A DNA stretch of 64,000 bases. It comes from Ramlibacter humi. Its GTDB lineage: Bacteria; Pseudomonadota; Gammaproteobacteria; Burkholderiales; Burkholderiaceae_C. The stretch lies in NCBI RefSeq assembly GCF_004681975.1, contig NZ_SMLK01000001.1:806001-870000 (forward strand), read 5' to 3'. The position numbers and the translations under genes were made by a program. Below are positions 37,005 through 46,203 of the stretch, one piece after another. The notes below the pieces were generated by a model that was not told the DNA's origin, did not search any database, and saw only the letters and a program-made list of their open reading frames with translations. Position 1 is the first letter of the stretch. Every line of letters begins with the position of its first letter.

Positions 37005-39014
37005 TCACTCGCGGGTCTTCTTCGTCTTCATCGAGCTGACGTCCATGTCCGGCAGGTCGAAGTCCAGCATGTTGGAGTCGGGCGCCTCGATGGTGGGAAG
37101 GCCCACCAGCGGCTCGTCGGGCGGCGTGGCCAGGTCCAGGTCGATGTCCAGGCCGAAGCCGCCGTCGGCGGGACCTTCCTCCGCGGACAGCGGATGGATG
37201 TTGGTGGCCGAAAAGCCGGGCGGCTGCGAAATGCCGCCCAGGTCGCCGAAGGAAGAAGGCGCCACCTCGCGGCCCAGGAGCTCCTCGCCCACGTGGTGCA
37301 GCATCAGCAGGTCGCGGTACGCGGCCAGGCTGAAGGCCGGCCGGCCGTCGCCGGCGGGCGAGCGGAAGATCGAATCCTCGATCACGTCCAGCACGCGGCG
37401 CGAAGGCCACAGCGCCGTGATGCGCGCGACCGCGTTGGGGTAGTCCTCCAGGCCGCCTTCGCCGTCCAGGTTTTCGTAGTCGGCAAAGTCCGGCACCCTG
37501 GCGTTGAAGTTCCTCTCGAACTCGCCGCGCGTGTAGTCGAATTCCTCCTCGCGCCCCAGCCGGTGGTAGATGCCCAGCAGGTCCAGCCAGGCCACGGCGC
37601 TGGTTTCGGGGTTCATGCCGATGTGCGAGCGCAGCACCTCGATGGCGCGCTCGTGCTCGCCCAGCGCCATGAAAAAGTCGGCTTCCTGCTGCACGTCGTG
37701 CAGCTCCTCCGCCTTCATCGATCGCAGGCTGACGCCATGGCTGTCCTGGAAGTCGCGGCCGTGCAGGAAGGCGCGCGGCTCCTCCATCGGCGGCTGCGGA
37801 ATCACCTTCAGCGGCTGCGTCCTCGCTGCGGACAGCGCGGGCTCCGCCGCGACATCGAAGTCCGGATGGACCGGCGCCGATGGCACAGCGACCTGCTTCG
37901 GTGCCGGTGCCTCGGCGTCCGCACGGCGCAGCGGTTCTGGCGCGGGTGGCAAGTCATGCGGCAGGCTGTCCTGCGCGTCGCCCGGCCGCCACCATTCGGT
38001 GTGCACGAAGCCGCCCCGGCGCCACGCATACGCGGCGAATGCGATGGCGGCCAGCAGCAGCACCGCCAGCGCGAAGACGAGCGGATTGGCATAGCGCTGC
38101 GCTTTCGCTTCCTCCACCTGTGCCTGCACCCGCGCCAGCGCGGCGTCCTTGCGGGAGGCGCCGGCGCGCAGCTCGGCCACTTCGCGCTCCAGCGCCGCGA
38201 CCCGCTGGGAATCGCGCAGCAGCGCCTGCGGGTCCGCGTTCAGCGCGCGCCACAAGGCCTGCGCCACGGCGCGCTGCTCCGGCGAGCCTTCGCCCGTGGC
38301 CAGCACGTCGGTCTGCCGCAACCTGGGATCCGCGGCCGGCGACAGGTCCAGCGGCTCCAGCTCGAGCTTGGCCTTGTTGCGCGCATCGGCTGCGCGTTCA
38401 CGCGCGGGTGCCTTTGCAGCGGGACGGGTGGCCTCGGCCGCTGGCCGGCTGGACGCTTCGGAGGCCGCGGACTGGCGAGCACGCGCAGGCGCGGCCATTG
38501 GGGACGGAGCTTCCTGTGCCGCCGCACGCGCACCGCGCTGGGGACGCGCGGCAACCGCCGCGGACGGACGCGCCGCGGGCGCTTCGGCCGCAGGCGCGGG
38601 CACCGGCACTGCAGCCACCGCGCGGGCCGTCTCCGGTTGCAGGCTCGGCTGCTCGGACAACAGCACGACCTTGCGCGTCAACCTGCTTGTGCAGCCCAGG
38701 TGCACGTACACCGTCACGACGGGTTCGTTCACCGCGACGGGCGATCGCACGCGGATGCCGGCCCCTGTGTTCGAAGGAAGCAGCTCGGCCGAGACCCTGT
38801 TGGGCTCCACCCGGGTGTCGCCATAGAAGACTTCCGCGCCCACGCATTCGGGGGGCGGATCGCCGGGTTCGAACAGGACCGGCAATCCAACCTCGAGCGG
38901 GCGGCCGATGAGCGCCACCCCTTGGGCACGGCCCAGCGAAAGACCCCACGCCGACGCCGCCGCGAACCCGGCAAGCGCCAAGGCCAGGGTGCGCGTAACG
39001 GACAGCGTCTTCAT
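37005..39014 (-). CDS. FimV/HubP-like membrane-anchored polar protein
   Basis: 669 aa. Signal-type N-terminus (TLALALAGFAAASAWGLSLG) and the FimV N-terminal beta domain (GVALIGRPLEVGLPVLFEPG, PVVTVYVHLGC). A Pro/Ala-rich linker (about 135-230), a short coiled coil (RDSQRVAALEREVAELRAG), then a span near 308-330 (LVFALAVLLLAAIAFAAYAW). The cytoplasmic half has TPR-like helices (QEADFFMALGEHERAIEVLR) and an acidic Asp-rich tail. FimV proteins organise the cell pole and activate type IV pilus/c-di-GMP systems. I do not see a LysM motif. Start at 39014 chosen for the signal sequence. Confidence 0.8.
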   Translation of the reverse strand: MKTLSVTRTLALALAGFAAASAWGLSLGRAQGVALIGRPLEVGLPVLFEPGDPPPECVGAEVFYGDTRVEPNRVSAELLPSNTGAGIRVRSPVAVNEPVVTVYVHLGCTSRLTRKVVLLSEQPSLQPETARAVAAVPVPAPAAEAPAARPSAAVAARPQRGARAAAQEAPSPMAAPARARQSAASEASSRPAAEATRPAAKAPARERAADARNKAKLELEPLDLSPAADPRLRQTDVLATGEGSPEQRAVAQALWRALNADPQALLRDSQRVAALEREVAELRAGASRKDAALARVQAQVEEAKAQRYANPLVFALAVLLLAAIAFAAYAWRRGGFVHTEWWRPGDAQDSLPHDLPPAPEPLRRADAEAPAPKQVAVPSAPVHPDFDVAAEPALSAARTQPLKVIPQPPMEEPRAFLHGRDFQDSHGVSLRSMKAEELHDVQQEADFFMALGEHERAIEVLRSHIGMNPETSAVAWLDLLGIYHRLGREEEFDYTRGEFERNFNARVPDFADYENLDGEGGLEDYPNAVARITALWPSRRVLDVIEDSIFRSPAGDGRPAFSLAAYRDLLMLHHVGEELLGREVAPSSFGDLGGISQPPGFSATNIHPLSAEEGPADGGFGLDIDLDLATPPDEPLVGLPTIEAPDSNMLDFDLPDMDVSSMKTKKTRE

Positions 39015-39080
39015 CCGCTGGAATTCTTGCACAGCCCTGCTGACCAAAGGCCCGCTTGTGCGCACCCCGATAATCGCCCG

Positions 39081-40601
39081 ATGCCGATCCAGTATGAAAC
39101 CGTGGCCGTCGTGGGCACGGGCGCGATGGGCCAGGGCATCGCCCAGGTCGCCGCGCAGGCGGGCAGCCGAGTCCGCCTCTACGACACCCAGCCGCAAGCC
39201 ACCGAGAAAGCGGTCAAGGCCATCGGCGCCCAGTGGGATCGCCTGCTCGAGAAGGGCCGCATGGACGCCGATGCGGTGGCCGCCGCCAAGCAGCGCCTGC
39301 TGCCCGCCAACGACATCTCGCAGCTGGCCGACTGCTCGCTGGTGGTCGAAGCCGTGGTCGAGCGGCTCGACGTCAAGCGCGAACTCTTCGCGCGGCTCGA
39401 GGCCGTGGTCGCGCCCGATGCAGTGCTGGCCAGCAATACCTCGTCGCTGTCCGTCACCGCCATCGCCGCCGGCCTGGAGCGGCCGCAGCGAGTCGCCGGC
39501 TACCACTTCTTCAACCCGGTGCCGCTGATGAAGGTGGTGGAGGTCGTGGCCGGGTTGCGCACCGATCCCGCCGTCTGCGAGAAGCTCGCCGCCTACGCGC
39601 GCGAGTTCGGCCACCAGGCGGTGCAGGCGCAGGACACGCCCGGCTTCATCGTCAACCACGCGGGCCGCGGCTACGGCACGGAAGCGCTGCGCATCGTGGG
39701 CGAAGGCGTGGCCGACTTCGCCACCATCGACCGCATCCTGCGCGACCAGGTGGGCTTCAAGCTCGGCCCGTTCGAGCTGATGGACCTGACGGCGCTGGAT
39801 GTGTCGCACCCGGTGATGGAGTCCATCTACCGCCAGTACTACGACGAGGCGCGCTACCGCCCGAGCGTCATCACCGCGCAGCGCCTGGCCGGCGGCGTCG
39901 TGGGTCGCAAGTCGGGCGAAGGCTTCTACAAGTACACCGACGGCAAGGCGCAGGTGCCCGTCGAGCCCGCGGCGCCCCAGGTGGACGAGCTGCCCCCCGT
40001 CTGGGTGTCCACGCGCGCGGCGCGCCGCCAGGAGGTCTACCAGCTGCTCAAGGACCTGGGCGCGAAGATCGAGACCGGGCAATCGCCCTCGCCCACTGCG
40101 CTGTCCATCGTGGCACCGCTGGGCTTCGACGTGACCACTGTCGCGGTGGTGGAACGCCTGGACCCGGCGCGCACCGTCGGCATCGACATGCTGGTGGAGG
40201 ACGCGGCCACCAAGCGCCGCGTGCTGGCCACCAACCCCGCCACGCGCGCCGACATGCGCGACGCGGCGCATGCGCTGTTCGCGCGCGACGGCAAGCCGGT
40301 CAGCGTCATCCGCGATTCGGCCGGCTTCGTCACCCAGCGCGTCGTCGCCACCATCGTCAACATCGCGGCCGACATCTGCCAGCAGCGCATCTGCACGCCG
40401 CAGGACCTGGAGACCGCGGTCACGCTGGGCCTGGGCTACCCGATGGGTCCGCTCGCGATGGGCAACCGCTGGGGCCCGGCCAACGTGCTGGAAGTGCTGT
40501 TCAACATGCAGACCGTGTACGGCGACCCGCGCTACCGTCCCAGCCCCTGGCTGCGCCGCCGCGGCGCCATCGGGTTGTCGCTGCTGCAGGAAGAGGCTTA
40601 A
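39081..40601 (+). CDS. 3-hydroxyacyl-CoA dehydrogenase (PaaH/PaaC type)
   Basis: 506 aa. Rossmann motif VAVVGTGAMGQGIAQVAAQA, HCDH signature region DTPGFIVNHAGRGYGTEALR, and a duplicated C-terminal domain (DSAGFVTQRVVATIVNIAAD), as in phenylacetate-pathway PaaH/PaaC and related enzymes. Catalytic His in AGYHFFNPVPLMKVVEVV. Oxidises L-3-hydroxyacyl-CoA to 3-oxoacyl-CoA with NAD. Starts 66 bp from divergent fimV-like gene and is followed four bases later by an enoyl-CoA hydratase, so the two probably act in sequence. Confidence 0.92.
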   Translation: MPIQYETVAVVGTGAMGQGIAQVAAQAGSRVRLYDTQPQATEKAVKAIGAQWDRLLEKGRMDADAVAAAKQRLLPANDISQLADCSLVVEAVVERLDVKRELFARLEAVVAPDAVLASNTSSLSVTAIAAGLERPQRVAGYHFFNPVPLMKVVEVVAGLRTDPAVCEKLAAYAREFGHQAVQAQDTPGFIVNHAGRGYGTEALRIVGEGVADFATIDRILRDQVGFKLGPFELMDLTALDVSHPVMESIYRQYYDEARYRPSVITAQRLAGGVVGRKSGEGFYKYTDGKAQVPVEPAAPQVDELPPVWVSTRAARRQEVYQLLKDLGAKIETGQSPSPTALSIVAPLGFDVTTVAVVERLDPARTVGIDMLVEDAATKRRVLATNPATRADMRDAAHALFARDGKPVSVIRDSAGFVTQRVVATIVNIAADICQQRICTPQDLETAVTLGLGYPMGPLAMGNRWGPANVLEVLFNMQTVYGDPRYRPSPWLRRRGAIGLSLLQEEA

Positions 40602-40605
40602 GACC

Positions 40606-41385
40606 ATGCCGGCCGAGCTCAAGAGCACCAGCCAGGGCGCCACCATGGTGCTGACCATCCGCAACCTGGAGCAGCGCAACGCGCTTGGGCCGGAGATCTA
40701 CGCCGCCGGCGTCGAAGCGCTGAACGTCGCGGACAAGTCGCCCGAGGTTCGCACCGTGGTCATCACCGGCGAAGGCGGCATCTTCTGCGCGGGTGGCAAC
40801 CTGCAGCGCCTGCAGGCCAACCGGCAGCAGCCGCCCGAGGTGCAGGCGCAGAGCATCGAAGGACTGCACAACTGGATCGAGGCGATCCGCAGCTTCCCCA
40901 AGCCGGTGATCGCGGCGGTCGAAGGTCCGGCCGCGGGCGCGGGCTTCTCGCTCGCCTTGGCCTGCGACCTGATCGTCTCGGCCGATGATGCGGTGTTCGT
41001 CATGGCATACAGCAACGTGGCGCTGTCGCCCGACGGCGGCGGCACCTGGTCGCTGGCGCGCATGCTGCCGCGCCAGCTGGCGGCTGAACTGCTGCTGTGC
41101 GGCGAGCGCGTGGGCGCCGGGCGCCTGCACGAACTCGGCGTCGTCAACCGCGTCGTGCCCCGCGGGTCGGCGCTGCCCGAAGCGCTGGCGCTGGCGGAGC
41201 GGCTGAACGACCGCGCGCCGAACTCGCTGGCCAGCATCAAGGAGCTGCTCAACGAAGCCGCGCAAGCGCCGCTGCACCAGCAGCTGGCCGCCGAGCGCGA
41301 CCACTTCGTGCGCAACCTGCACCACGCCAACGCGGGCATCGGCATCGCCGCGTTCCTGGCCAAGGACAAGCCGAAGTACGGCTGA
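40606..41385 (+). CDS. Enoyl-CoA hydratase/isomerase family protein
   Basis: 259 aa crotonase fold. Oxyanion-hole segments FCAGGNLQRLQ and AVEGPAAGAGFSLALACDL; NVALSPDGGGTWSLARMLP fits the catalytic region, with Asp in place of the second Glu of classic hydratases, which suggests an isomerase- or hydrolase-like activity. Relatives in Comamonadaceae are sometimes named alternative oxepin-CoA hydrolases; I cannot decide between these. Coupled to the upstream dehydrogenase. Confidence 0.88.
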   Translation: MPAELKSTSQGATMVLTIRNLEQRNALGPEIYAAGVEALNVADKSPEVRTVVITGEGGIFCAGGNLQRLQANRQQPPEVQAQSIEGLHNWIEAIRSFPKPVIAAVEGPAAGAGFSLALACDLIVSADDAVFVMAYSNVALSPDGGGTWSLARMLPRQLAAELLLCGERVGAGRLHELGVVNRVVPRGSALPEALALAERLNDRAPNSLASIKELLNEAAQAPLHQQLAAERDHFVRNLHHANAGIGIAAFLAKDKPKYG

Positions 41386-41489
41386 GTCCCGGCCGCGCGC
41401 GCCACTGCCGCGCAGGTGACAACCCTGAGCGGCACGCTCCGTCCCCCGCGCGACAATCCCCGCGCGCCCAGTCGCTTGCAGGACAGACC

Positions 41490-42209
41490 ATGGACGAGCC
41501 CATTCTTACGATCGAGGAACGAGAGGCCATCAACGGCGGCCGCTGGTTCTCCTCGCTGTCGCCGTCGCTGCGCCATGACATCCTGCGATGCGCTTACGTC
41601 AAACGCTACAAGGACGGCGACCTGATCGCCGCACGCGGCGATCCGCCGGAGGACTGGATCGCCTGCGCCCGCGGCGCGGTGCGCGTCAGCTCAACGTCCA
41701 TCTCCGGCAAGCAGATCACGCTGACCTACGTGGAGCCGGGCATCTGGTTCGGCGACGTGGCCATCTTCGACGGCGACCGGCGAACGCACGACGCGTATGC
41801 GCATGGCGACACGTCCATCGTGTGCGTGGCCAAGGCCGATTTCCGCAAGATTCTCGCCTCGCACGTCGAGCTGTACGAAGCCATGCTGCGGCTGCACGCG
41901 CGGCGCATCCGGCAGCTGTTCGGCCTGGTGGAAGACCTCAACACCCTGCCCCTGCGCGCGCGCCTGGCCAAGCAGCTGGTGCACCTGGTGCGCAGCTACG
42001 GCGTGCCGCAGCTGGCCGACGGCAGCGAGATGCGCATCGGCCTGCACCTGGCGCAGGAAGAGCTGGCGCAGCTGCTGGGCGCGTCGCGCCAGCGCGTGAA
42101 CCAGGAACTGAAGGCCATGGAACGCGAGGAAGTCATCCGCATCGAGCCCGGCGGGCTGGTGGTGCGCAACCGGGACGCGCTGATGCGCATCGTCGAGGCG
42201 GACGCCTGA
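41490..42209 (+). CDS. Crp/Fnr-family transcriptional regulator
   Basis: 239 aa. N-terminal cyclic-nucleotide-binding-like beta barrel ([40 protein letters not shown]) and C-terminal winged helix with [20 protein letters not shown]. It lacks the Fnr cysteines, so no iron-sulfur cluster is expected; the effector is unknown. It lies between two groups of acyl-CoA genes and its stop is followed two bases later by the phosphotransferase gene, suggesting it controls this fatty-acyl cluster. Confidence 0.92.
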   Translation: MDEPILTIEEREAINGGRWFSSLSPSLRHDILRCAYVKRYKDGDLIAARGDPPEDWIACARGAVRVSSTSISGKQITLTYVEPGIWFGDVAIFDGDRRTHDAYAHGDTSIVCVAKADFRKILASHVELYEAMLRLHARRIRQLFGLVEDLNTLPLRARLAKQLVHLVRSYGVPQLADGSEMRIGLHLAQEELAQLLGASRQRVNQELKAMEREEVIRIEPGGLVVRNRDALMRIVEADA

Positions 42210-42211
42210 GC

Positions 42212-43324
42212 ATGAGCGAACAACACAACTACGACCACTTCGTCGGCACGCGTGCCGTGTCCGGCAAGCATGCCTTCGACGTGCCCGCGCTCACCGCGTG
42301 GCTGGAGAAGAACCTCGAGGGCTTCCGGGGCCCGCTGCAGGTCAGCATGTTCAAGGGCGGCCAGTCCAACCCGACGTACAAGCTCGAAACGCCTTCGCGC
42401 AGCTACGTCATGCGTGCCAAGCCCGGCCCGGTGGCCAGGCTGCTGCCTTCGGCGCACGCCGTCGAGCGCGAGTACGCGGTGATGACGGGCCTGGCCGGCA
42501 CCGACGTGCCGGTGCCGAAGATGTACTGCCTGTGCGAGGACGAGTCGGTCATCGGCCGCGCGTTCTACGTCATGGAGTTCATGCAGGGCCGCGTGCTGTG
42601 GGACCAGGCGCTGCCGGACATGACCAACGCCCAGCGCGGCGAGATCTACGGCGAGCTCAATCGCGTCATCGCCGCCCTGCACACGGTGAAGTTCGCCGAG
42701 CGCGGCCTGGCCGGCTACGGCAAGCCCGGCAACTACTTCGAGCGCCAGATCGGCCGCTGGAGCAAGCAGTACAAGGCATCGGCCGACGGCGCCGGCCCCA
42801 TGAGCCAACCCATCCCCGAGATGGAAAAGCTGGTGGACTGGCTGCCCGCGCACATCCCGGCGGCGGCGCGCGACGAGGGCAAGGTGTCCATCGTGCACGG
42901 CGACTACCGCCTGGACAACGTGATGTTCCACCCCACCGAGCCGCGCATCATCGCGGTGCTGGACTGGGAACTGTCCACGCTGGGCCATCCGCTGGCGGAC
43001 TTCAGCTACCACTGCATGGCCTGGCACATCCCGCACGCCATGTCGCGCGGCATCGGCGGTCTCGACCTGCAGGCACTGGGCATCCCCAGCGAGGACGAAT
43101 ACATCCGCCGCTACTGCGACCGCACGGGCCTGTCCACCGTCGCCGACCTGAAGGCCGACTGGAATTTCTACATGGCCTACAACATGTTCCGCATCGCCGC
43201 CATCCTGCAGGGCATCGCCAAGCGGGTGGAGATGGGCACCGCGTCCAGCGCCAGCGCCGCCGCCAGCGGCAAGGGCGCGCGCCCCATGGCCGAACTCGCC
43301 TGGGCCTTCGCGCAGAAGGCCTGA
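42212..43324 (+). CDS. APH-type phosphotransferase linked to acyl-CoA metabolism (ACAD10/11 kinase-like)
   Basis: 370 aa, aminoglycoside-phosphotransferase fold: [20 protein letters not shown] (nucleotide loop), [12 protein letters not shown] (hinge), [17 protein letters not shown] (catalytic HGDxxxxN) and [20 protein letters not shown] (metal-binding DWE). The same fold is the N-terminal part of eukaryotic ACAD10/11, which phosphorylates 4-hydroxyacyl-CoA before the dehydrogenase part acts. The next gene is an acyl-CoA dehydrogenase, so this looks like the split bacterial version. Not expected to be a drug-resistance enzyme. Confidence 0.88.
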   Translation: MSEQHNYDHFVGTRAVSGKHAFDVPALTAWLEKNLEGFRGPLQVSMFKGGQSNPTYKLETPSRSYVMRAKPGPVARLLPSAHAVEREYAVMTGLAGTDVPVPKMYCLCEDESVIGRAFYVMEFMQGRVLWDQALPDMTNAQRGEIYGELNRVIAALHTVKFAERGLAGYGKPGNYFERQIGRWSKQYKASADGAGPMSQPIPEMEKLVDWLPAHIPAAARDEGKVSIVHGDYRLDNVMFHPTEPRIIAVLDWELSTLGHPLADFSYHCMAWHIPHAMSRGIGGLDLQALGIPSEDEYIRRYCDRTGLSTVADLKADWNFYMAYNMFRIAAILQGIAKRVEMGTASSASAAASGKGARPMAELAWAFAQKA

Positions 43325-43347
43325 ACCGAACACTCCCGGAGAAAGCA

Positions 43348-44622
43348 ATGGATTTCGAATACTCCGCCAAGACCAAGGAACTGCAGCAGCGCCTGCTGAA
43401 GTTCATGGACGACCACATCTACCCCAGCGAGAAGACCTACGACGAGCAGCAGGACGCCAACACGCGCGCCGGCAACCGCTGGAAGCCGCTGCCCGTGATC
43501 GAGGAGCTGAAGGTCAAGGCGCGCAAGGCCGGCCTGTGGAACCTGTTCCTGCCGGTGGACAGCGCGCACGCCTCAGGCTACGAAGGCGCGGGCCTCACCA
43601 ATCAGGAATACGCGCCGCTGGCCGAGATCATGGGCCGCGTGCCATGGTCGCCCGAGGCGTTCAACTGCTCGGCGCCCGACACCGGCAACATGGAAACGCT
43701 GGCGCGCTACGGCTCCGACGAGATCAAGTCCCGCTGGCTCAAGCCCCTGCTGGAAGGCGAGATCCGCTCGGCCTTCGCGATGACCGAGCCGGAAGTCGCT
43801 TCATCCGACGCCACCAACATCGCCACCCGCATCGAGCGCCAGGGCGACCACTACGTCGTCAACGGCCACAAGTGGTGGATCTCCGGCGCCGGCGACCCGC
43901 GCTGCGCGGTGTTCATCACCATGGGCAAGACCGACCCCGAGGCGCCCAAGCACTCGCAGCAGAGCATGATCGTCGTGCCCGCCGACACGCCCGGCATCCG
44001 CATCGTGCGGCCGCTCAACGTGATGGGCTACGACGACGCGCCGCACGGCCACATGGAGATGTACTTCGAGAACGTGAAGGTGCCGGCCGGCAACATCCTG
44101 CTGGGCGAAGGCCGCGGTTTCGAGATCGCCCAGGGCCGCCTCGGCCCGGGCCGCATCCACCACTGCATGCGCCTCATCGGCCTGGCCGAGCGTTCGCTGG
44201 AACTGATGTGCCGCCGCGCGCTGTCGCGGGTGGCCTTCGGCAAGAGCGTGGCGCAGCAGACCGTCACGCAGGAACGCATCGCCGAAGCGCGCTGCAAGAT
44301 CGACATGGCGCGCCTACTCACGCTGAAAGCCGCCTGGATGATGGACGTGGCCGGCAACAAGGTGGCGCGCACCGAGATCGCGATGATCAAGGTCGTGGCC
44401 CCCAACATGGCCTGCCAGGTCATCGACTGGGCCATGCAGGTGCACGGCGGCGGCGGCATGAGCGACGACTTCCCGCTGGCCAGCGCCTACGCCCACGCCC
44501 GCACGCTGCGTTTCGCCGACGGCCCGGACGAAGTGCACCGCAATGCCATCGCCAAGTGGGAACTCGGCAAGTACGGCAGCTACGGCCGCAACGCGGAAGC
44601 CGCGGTCACGCGCGGGGGCTGA
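43348..44622 (+). CDS. Acyl-CoA dehydrogenase (ACAD10/11-like)
   Basis: 424 aa. ACAD domains in order: N-terminal helices, the FAD/substrate segment [20 protein letters not shown], the beta domain with [14 protein letters not shown], and the C-terminal helical domain with [20 protein letters not shown] and [19 protein letters not shown]. Oxidises acyl-CoA to enoyl-CoA, passing electrons to ETF. Paired 23 bases behind the phosphotransferase. The Ser/Asp pattern (EVASSDATN) matches the long-chain/4-hydroxyacyl branch. Followed by a palindromic repeat that may end transcription. Confidence 0.92.
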   Translation: MDFEYSAKTKELQQRLLKFMDDHIYPSEKTYDEQQDANTRAGNRWKPLPVIEELKVKARKAGLWNLFLPVDSAHASGYEGAGLTNQEYAPLAEIMGRVPWSPEAFNCSAPDTGNMETLARYGSDEIKSRWLKPLLEGEIRSAFAMTEPEVASSDATNIATRIERQGDHYVVNGHKWWISGAGDPRCAVFITMGKTDPEAPKHSQQSMIVVPADTPGIRIVRPLNVMGYDDAPHGHMEMYFENVKVPAGNILLGEGRGFEIAQGRLGPGRIHHCMRLIGLAERSLELMCRRALSRVAFGKSVAQQTVTQERIAEARCKIDMARLLTLKAAWMMDVAGNKVARTEIAMIKVVAPNMACQVIDWAMQVHGGGGMSDDFPLASAYAHARTLRFADGPDEVHRNAIAKWELGKYGSYGRNAEAAVTRGG

Positions 44623-44632
44623 AGTTCAATTC

Positions 44633-44752
44633 GGGGTCCGCAGCGCAGAGATCGCAGAGTGAACGCAGAGATCGCAGAGAACACCTTCTGAAGGTTTCTT
44701 TCTTCCTCTGCGCGCTCTGCGCTTGCTCCGCGTTCTCTGCGTTGCGGACCCC
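44633..44752. repeat. 120-bp imperfect palindromic intergenic element (CGCAGAG type)
   Basis: The ends GGGGTCCGCAGCGCAGAG and CTCTGCGTTGCGGACCCC are near-perfect inverted copies; pairing continues inward for roughly 50 bases through repeated CGCAGAG / CTCTGCG units, with a short pyrimidine-rich centre containing CCTTCTGAAGG. It sits just past the acyl-CoA dehydrogenase stop and 6 bp from the convergent gene's stop. It would form a long hairpin in either transcript. Such elements recur in Burkholderiales intergenic DNA. Confidence 0.82.
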
Positions 44753-44757
44753 GCATC

Positions 44758-45444
44758 TCAAGACGCCCGGAAAGCCCCCAGCGCCGTTTCGCACGCGGCG
44801 TTGAACACCTGCACCGCGTGCTGCAGCGTGGGCATGTGCAGCGGCCCCTGCTGCATGCGCAGGTAGGCCTTGCCGCGCAGGAGCATCAGCATGAAAGGCA
44901 CCTCGGCGCCCGGTGCGGGAGCGGGCCATTCCATCAGCTGGCGCGCCAGGTTGGGGTCGAGCCAGGCTTGCGCATGCTCGCGGTCGTCGGCCACCAGCGC
45001 GTAGCGGCTCCAGAACACGCGCGACATGGTTTCCCAGCCCACCTCCTGGTACATGGCCAGGATGCGCATCTCTTCGGGCAGGTTGGGGTCGACGCTGGTC
45101 TGCAGCGTGTCGGTGTACAGGGCGTAGGCCTGCTTCTCCAGCGCTTCCTTCAGCGGCCGGCTCATCAGCACGACCAGCACGTCCGGATTGACGCCCAGTT
45201 CGGCGCGGGCACGCAGCTCTTCGCCCTTGATGTACTTGCGGCTGGCGCGGCCCCATTCCAGCTTCCACGGCTTGCCGCCCACCTTGCCGTCCACCGAGAA
45301 GCCGCTGGCCGCCGGCGTGTACGACAGGCCCTGCGCCGAGGCCCATTGCGACACCGGCGAGAAGGCCGACGCGCCGGGCTGCGCCGGCGGTGCTCCTGCG
45401 GTGGCTGCTTCGCGCGAAAAGGCCTTCTTCAGTCGGTCAAACAT
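44758..45444 (-). CDS. Conserved-looking cytoplasmic protein of unknown function
   Basis: 228 aa. Start MFDRLKKAFSREAATAGAPP, a low-complexity linker, then an ordered region: WASAQGLSYTPAASGFSVDG, WKLEWGRASRKYIKGEELRA, and helices with VGWETMSRVFWSRYALVADD. No signal peptide or span. I do not recognise the family. Convergent with the acyl-CoA dehydrogenase and divergent from a glutathione transferase gene 62 bp away, which gives no functional clue. Confidence 0.78.
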   Translation of the reverse strand: MFDRLKKAFSREAATAGAPPAQPGASAFSPVSQWASAQGLSYTPAASGFSVDGKVGGKPWKLEWGRASRKYIKGEELRARAELGVNPDVLVVLMSRPLKEALEKQAYALYTDTLQTSVDPNLPEEMRILAMYQEVGWETMSRVFWSRYALVADDREHAQAWLDPNLARQLMEWPAPAPGAEVPFMLMLLRGKAYLRMQQGPLHMPTLQHAVQVFNAACETALGAFRAS

Positions 45445-45506
45445 GGATGGGTGGATTCCCCTACATTCGCGCCATTATCGAAGCAAACACCATCGGGAGA
45501 CTGAGC

Positions 45507-46199
45507 ATGATCGACGTTTTCAGCTGGCCCACGCCCAACGGACACAAGGTCCACATCATGCTCGAGGAATGCGGCCTCGAGTACCGGGCCCTCCCCGTGA
45601 ACATCGGCGCGGGCGACCAGTTCAAGCCGGAGTTCCTGGCCGTCAGCCCGAACAACAAGATTCCGGCCATCACCGATCCCGAAGGGCCGGACGGGCGTCC
45701 GTTTTCGCTGTTCGAGTCGGGCGCCATCCTCGTGTACCTGGCCGGCAAGACCGGCAGGTTCCTGCCCGGTCCCGACCGCACGCGCTACGAGGTGCTGCAG
45801 TGGGTGATGTTCCAGATGGGCGGCGTCGGCCCGATGCTGGGGCAGAACCACCACTTCCGGCAGTACGCGCCTACGAGCCTGCCCTACGCCATCGACCGCT
45901 ACACCAACGAAGCGAGGCGGCTGTACGGCGTGATCGACCGGCGGCTGGCGATGAGCAAGTGGCTGGGCTGCGGCGAATACTCCATCGCCGACATCGCCAC
46001 CTGGCCGTGGCTTCGCAACTGGAAGAACCAGGGCATCGAGCTGTCCGACTACCCGCACCTCGAAAAGTGGTTCCACGCGATCGAGGAGCGGCCCGCGGTG
46101 CAGCGCGGCGTCAAGGTGCTGGCCGACCTGCGCAAGCCGCTGCAGGACGACAAGGCGCGCGAGATCCTCTTCGGCAAGACCCAGTACGAGCGCCGCTGA
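45507..46199 (+). CDS. Glutathione S-transferase (YghU/YfcG/Ure2p-like)
   Basis: 230 aa. N-terminal thioredoxin-like domain: MIDVFSWPTPNGHKVHIMLE with the TPNG(H)K active-site turn, NNKIPAITDP (cis-Pro) and FSLFESGAILVYLAGKTGRF (Glu-Ser glutathione site). The C-terminal helical domain has YSIADIATWPWLRNW. This matches the nu/Ure2p-like group with disulfide-bond reductase activity. Role: glutathione-dependent redox or detoxification in the cytoplasm. Single gene, start at 45507. Confidence 0.93.
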   Translation: MIDVFSWPTPNGHKVHIMLEECGLEYRALPVNIGAGDQFKPEFLAVSPNNKIPAITDPEGPDGRPFSLFESGAILVYLAGKTGRFLPGPDRTRYEVLQWVMFQMGGVGPMLGQNHHFRQYAPTSLPYAIDRYTNEARRLYGVIDRRLAMSKWLGCGEYSIADIATWPWLRNWKNQGIELSDYPHLEKWFHAIEERPAVQRGVKVLADLRKPLQDDKAREILFGKTQYERR

Positions 46200-46203
46200 C
46201 CGC

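Noticed and set aside
37194-39080. Long open frame opposite the FimV-like gene, reading into the hydroxyacyl-CoA dehydrogenase
   Set aside because: The part before 39081 is a shadow of the minus-strand gene, and the dehydrogenase family start is at 39081.
42212-43324. Aminoglycoside resistance gene
   Set aside because: The APH fold is shared, but the context and length fit acyl-CoA-linked kinases.
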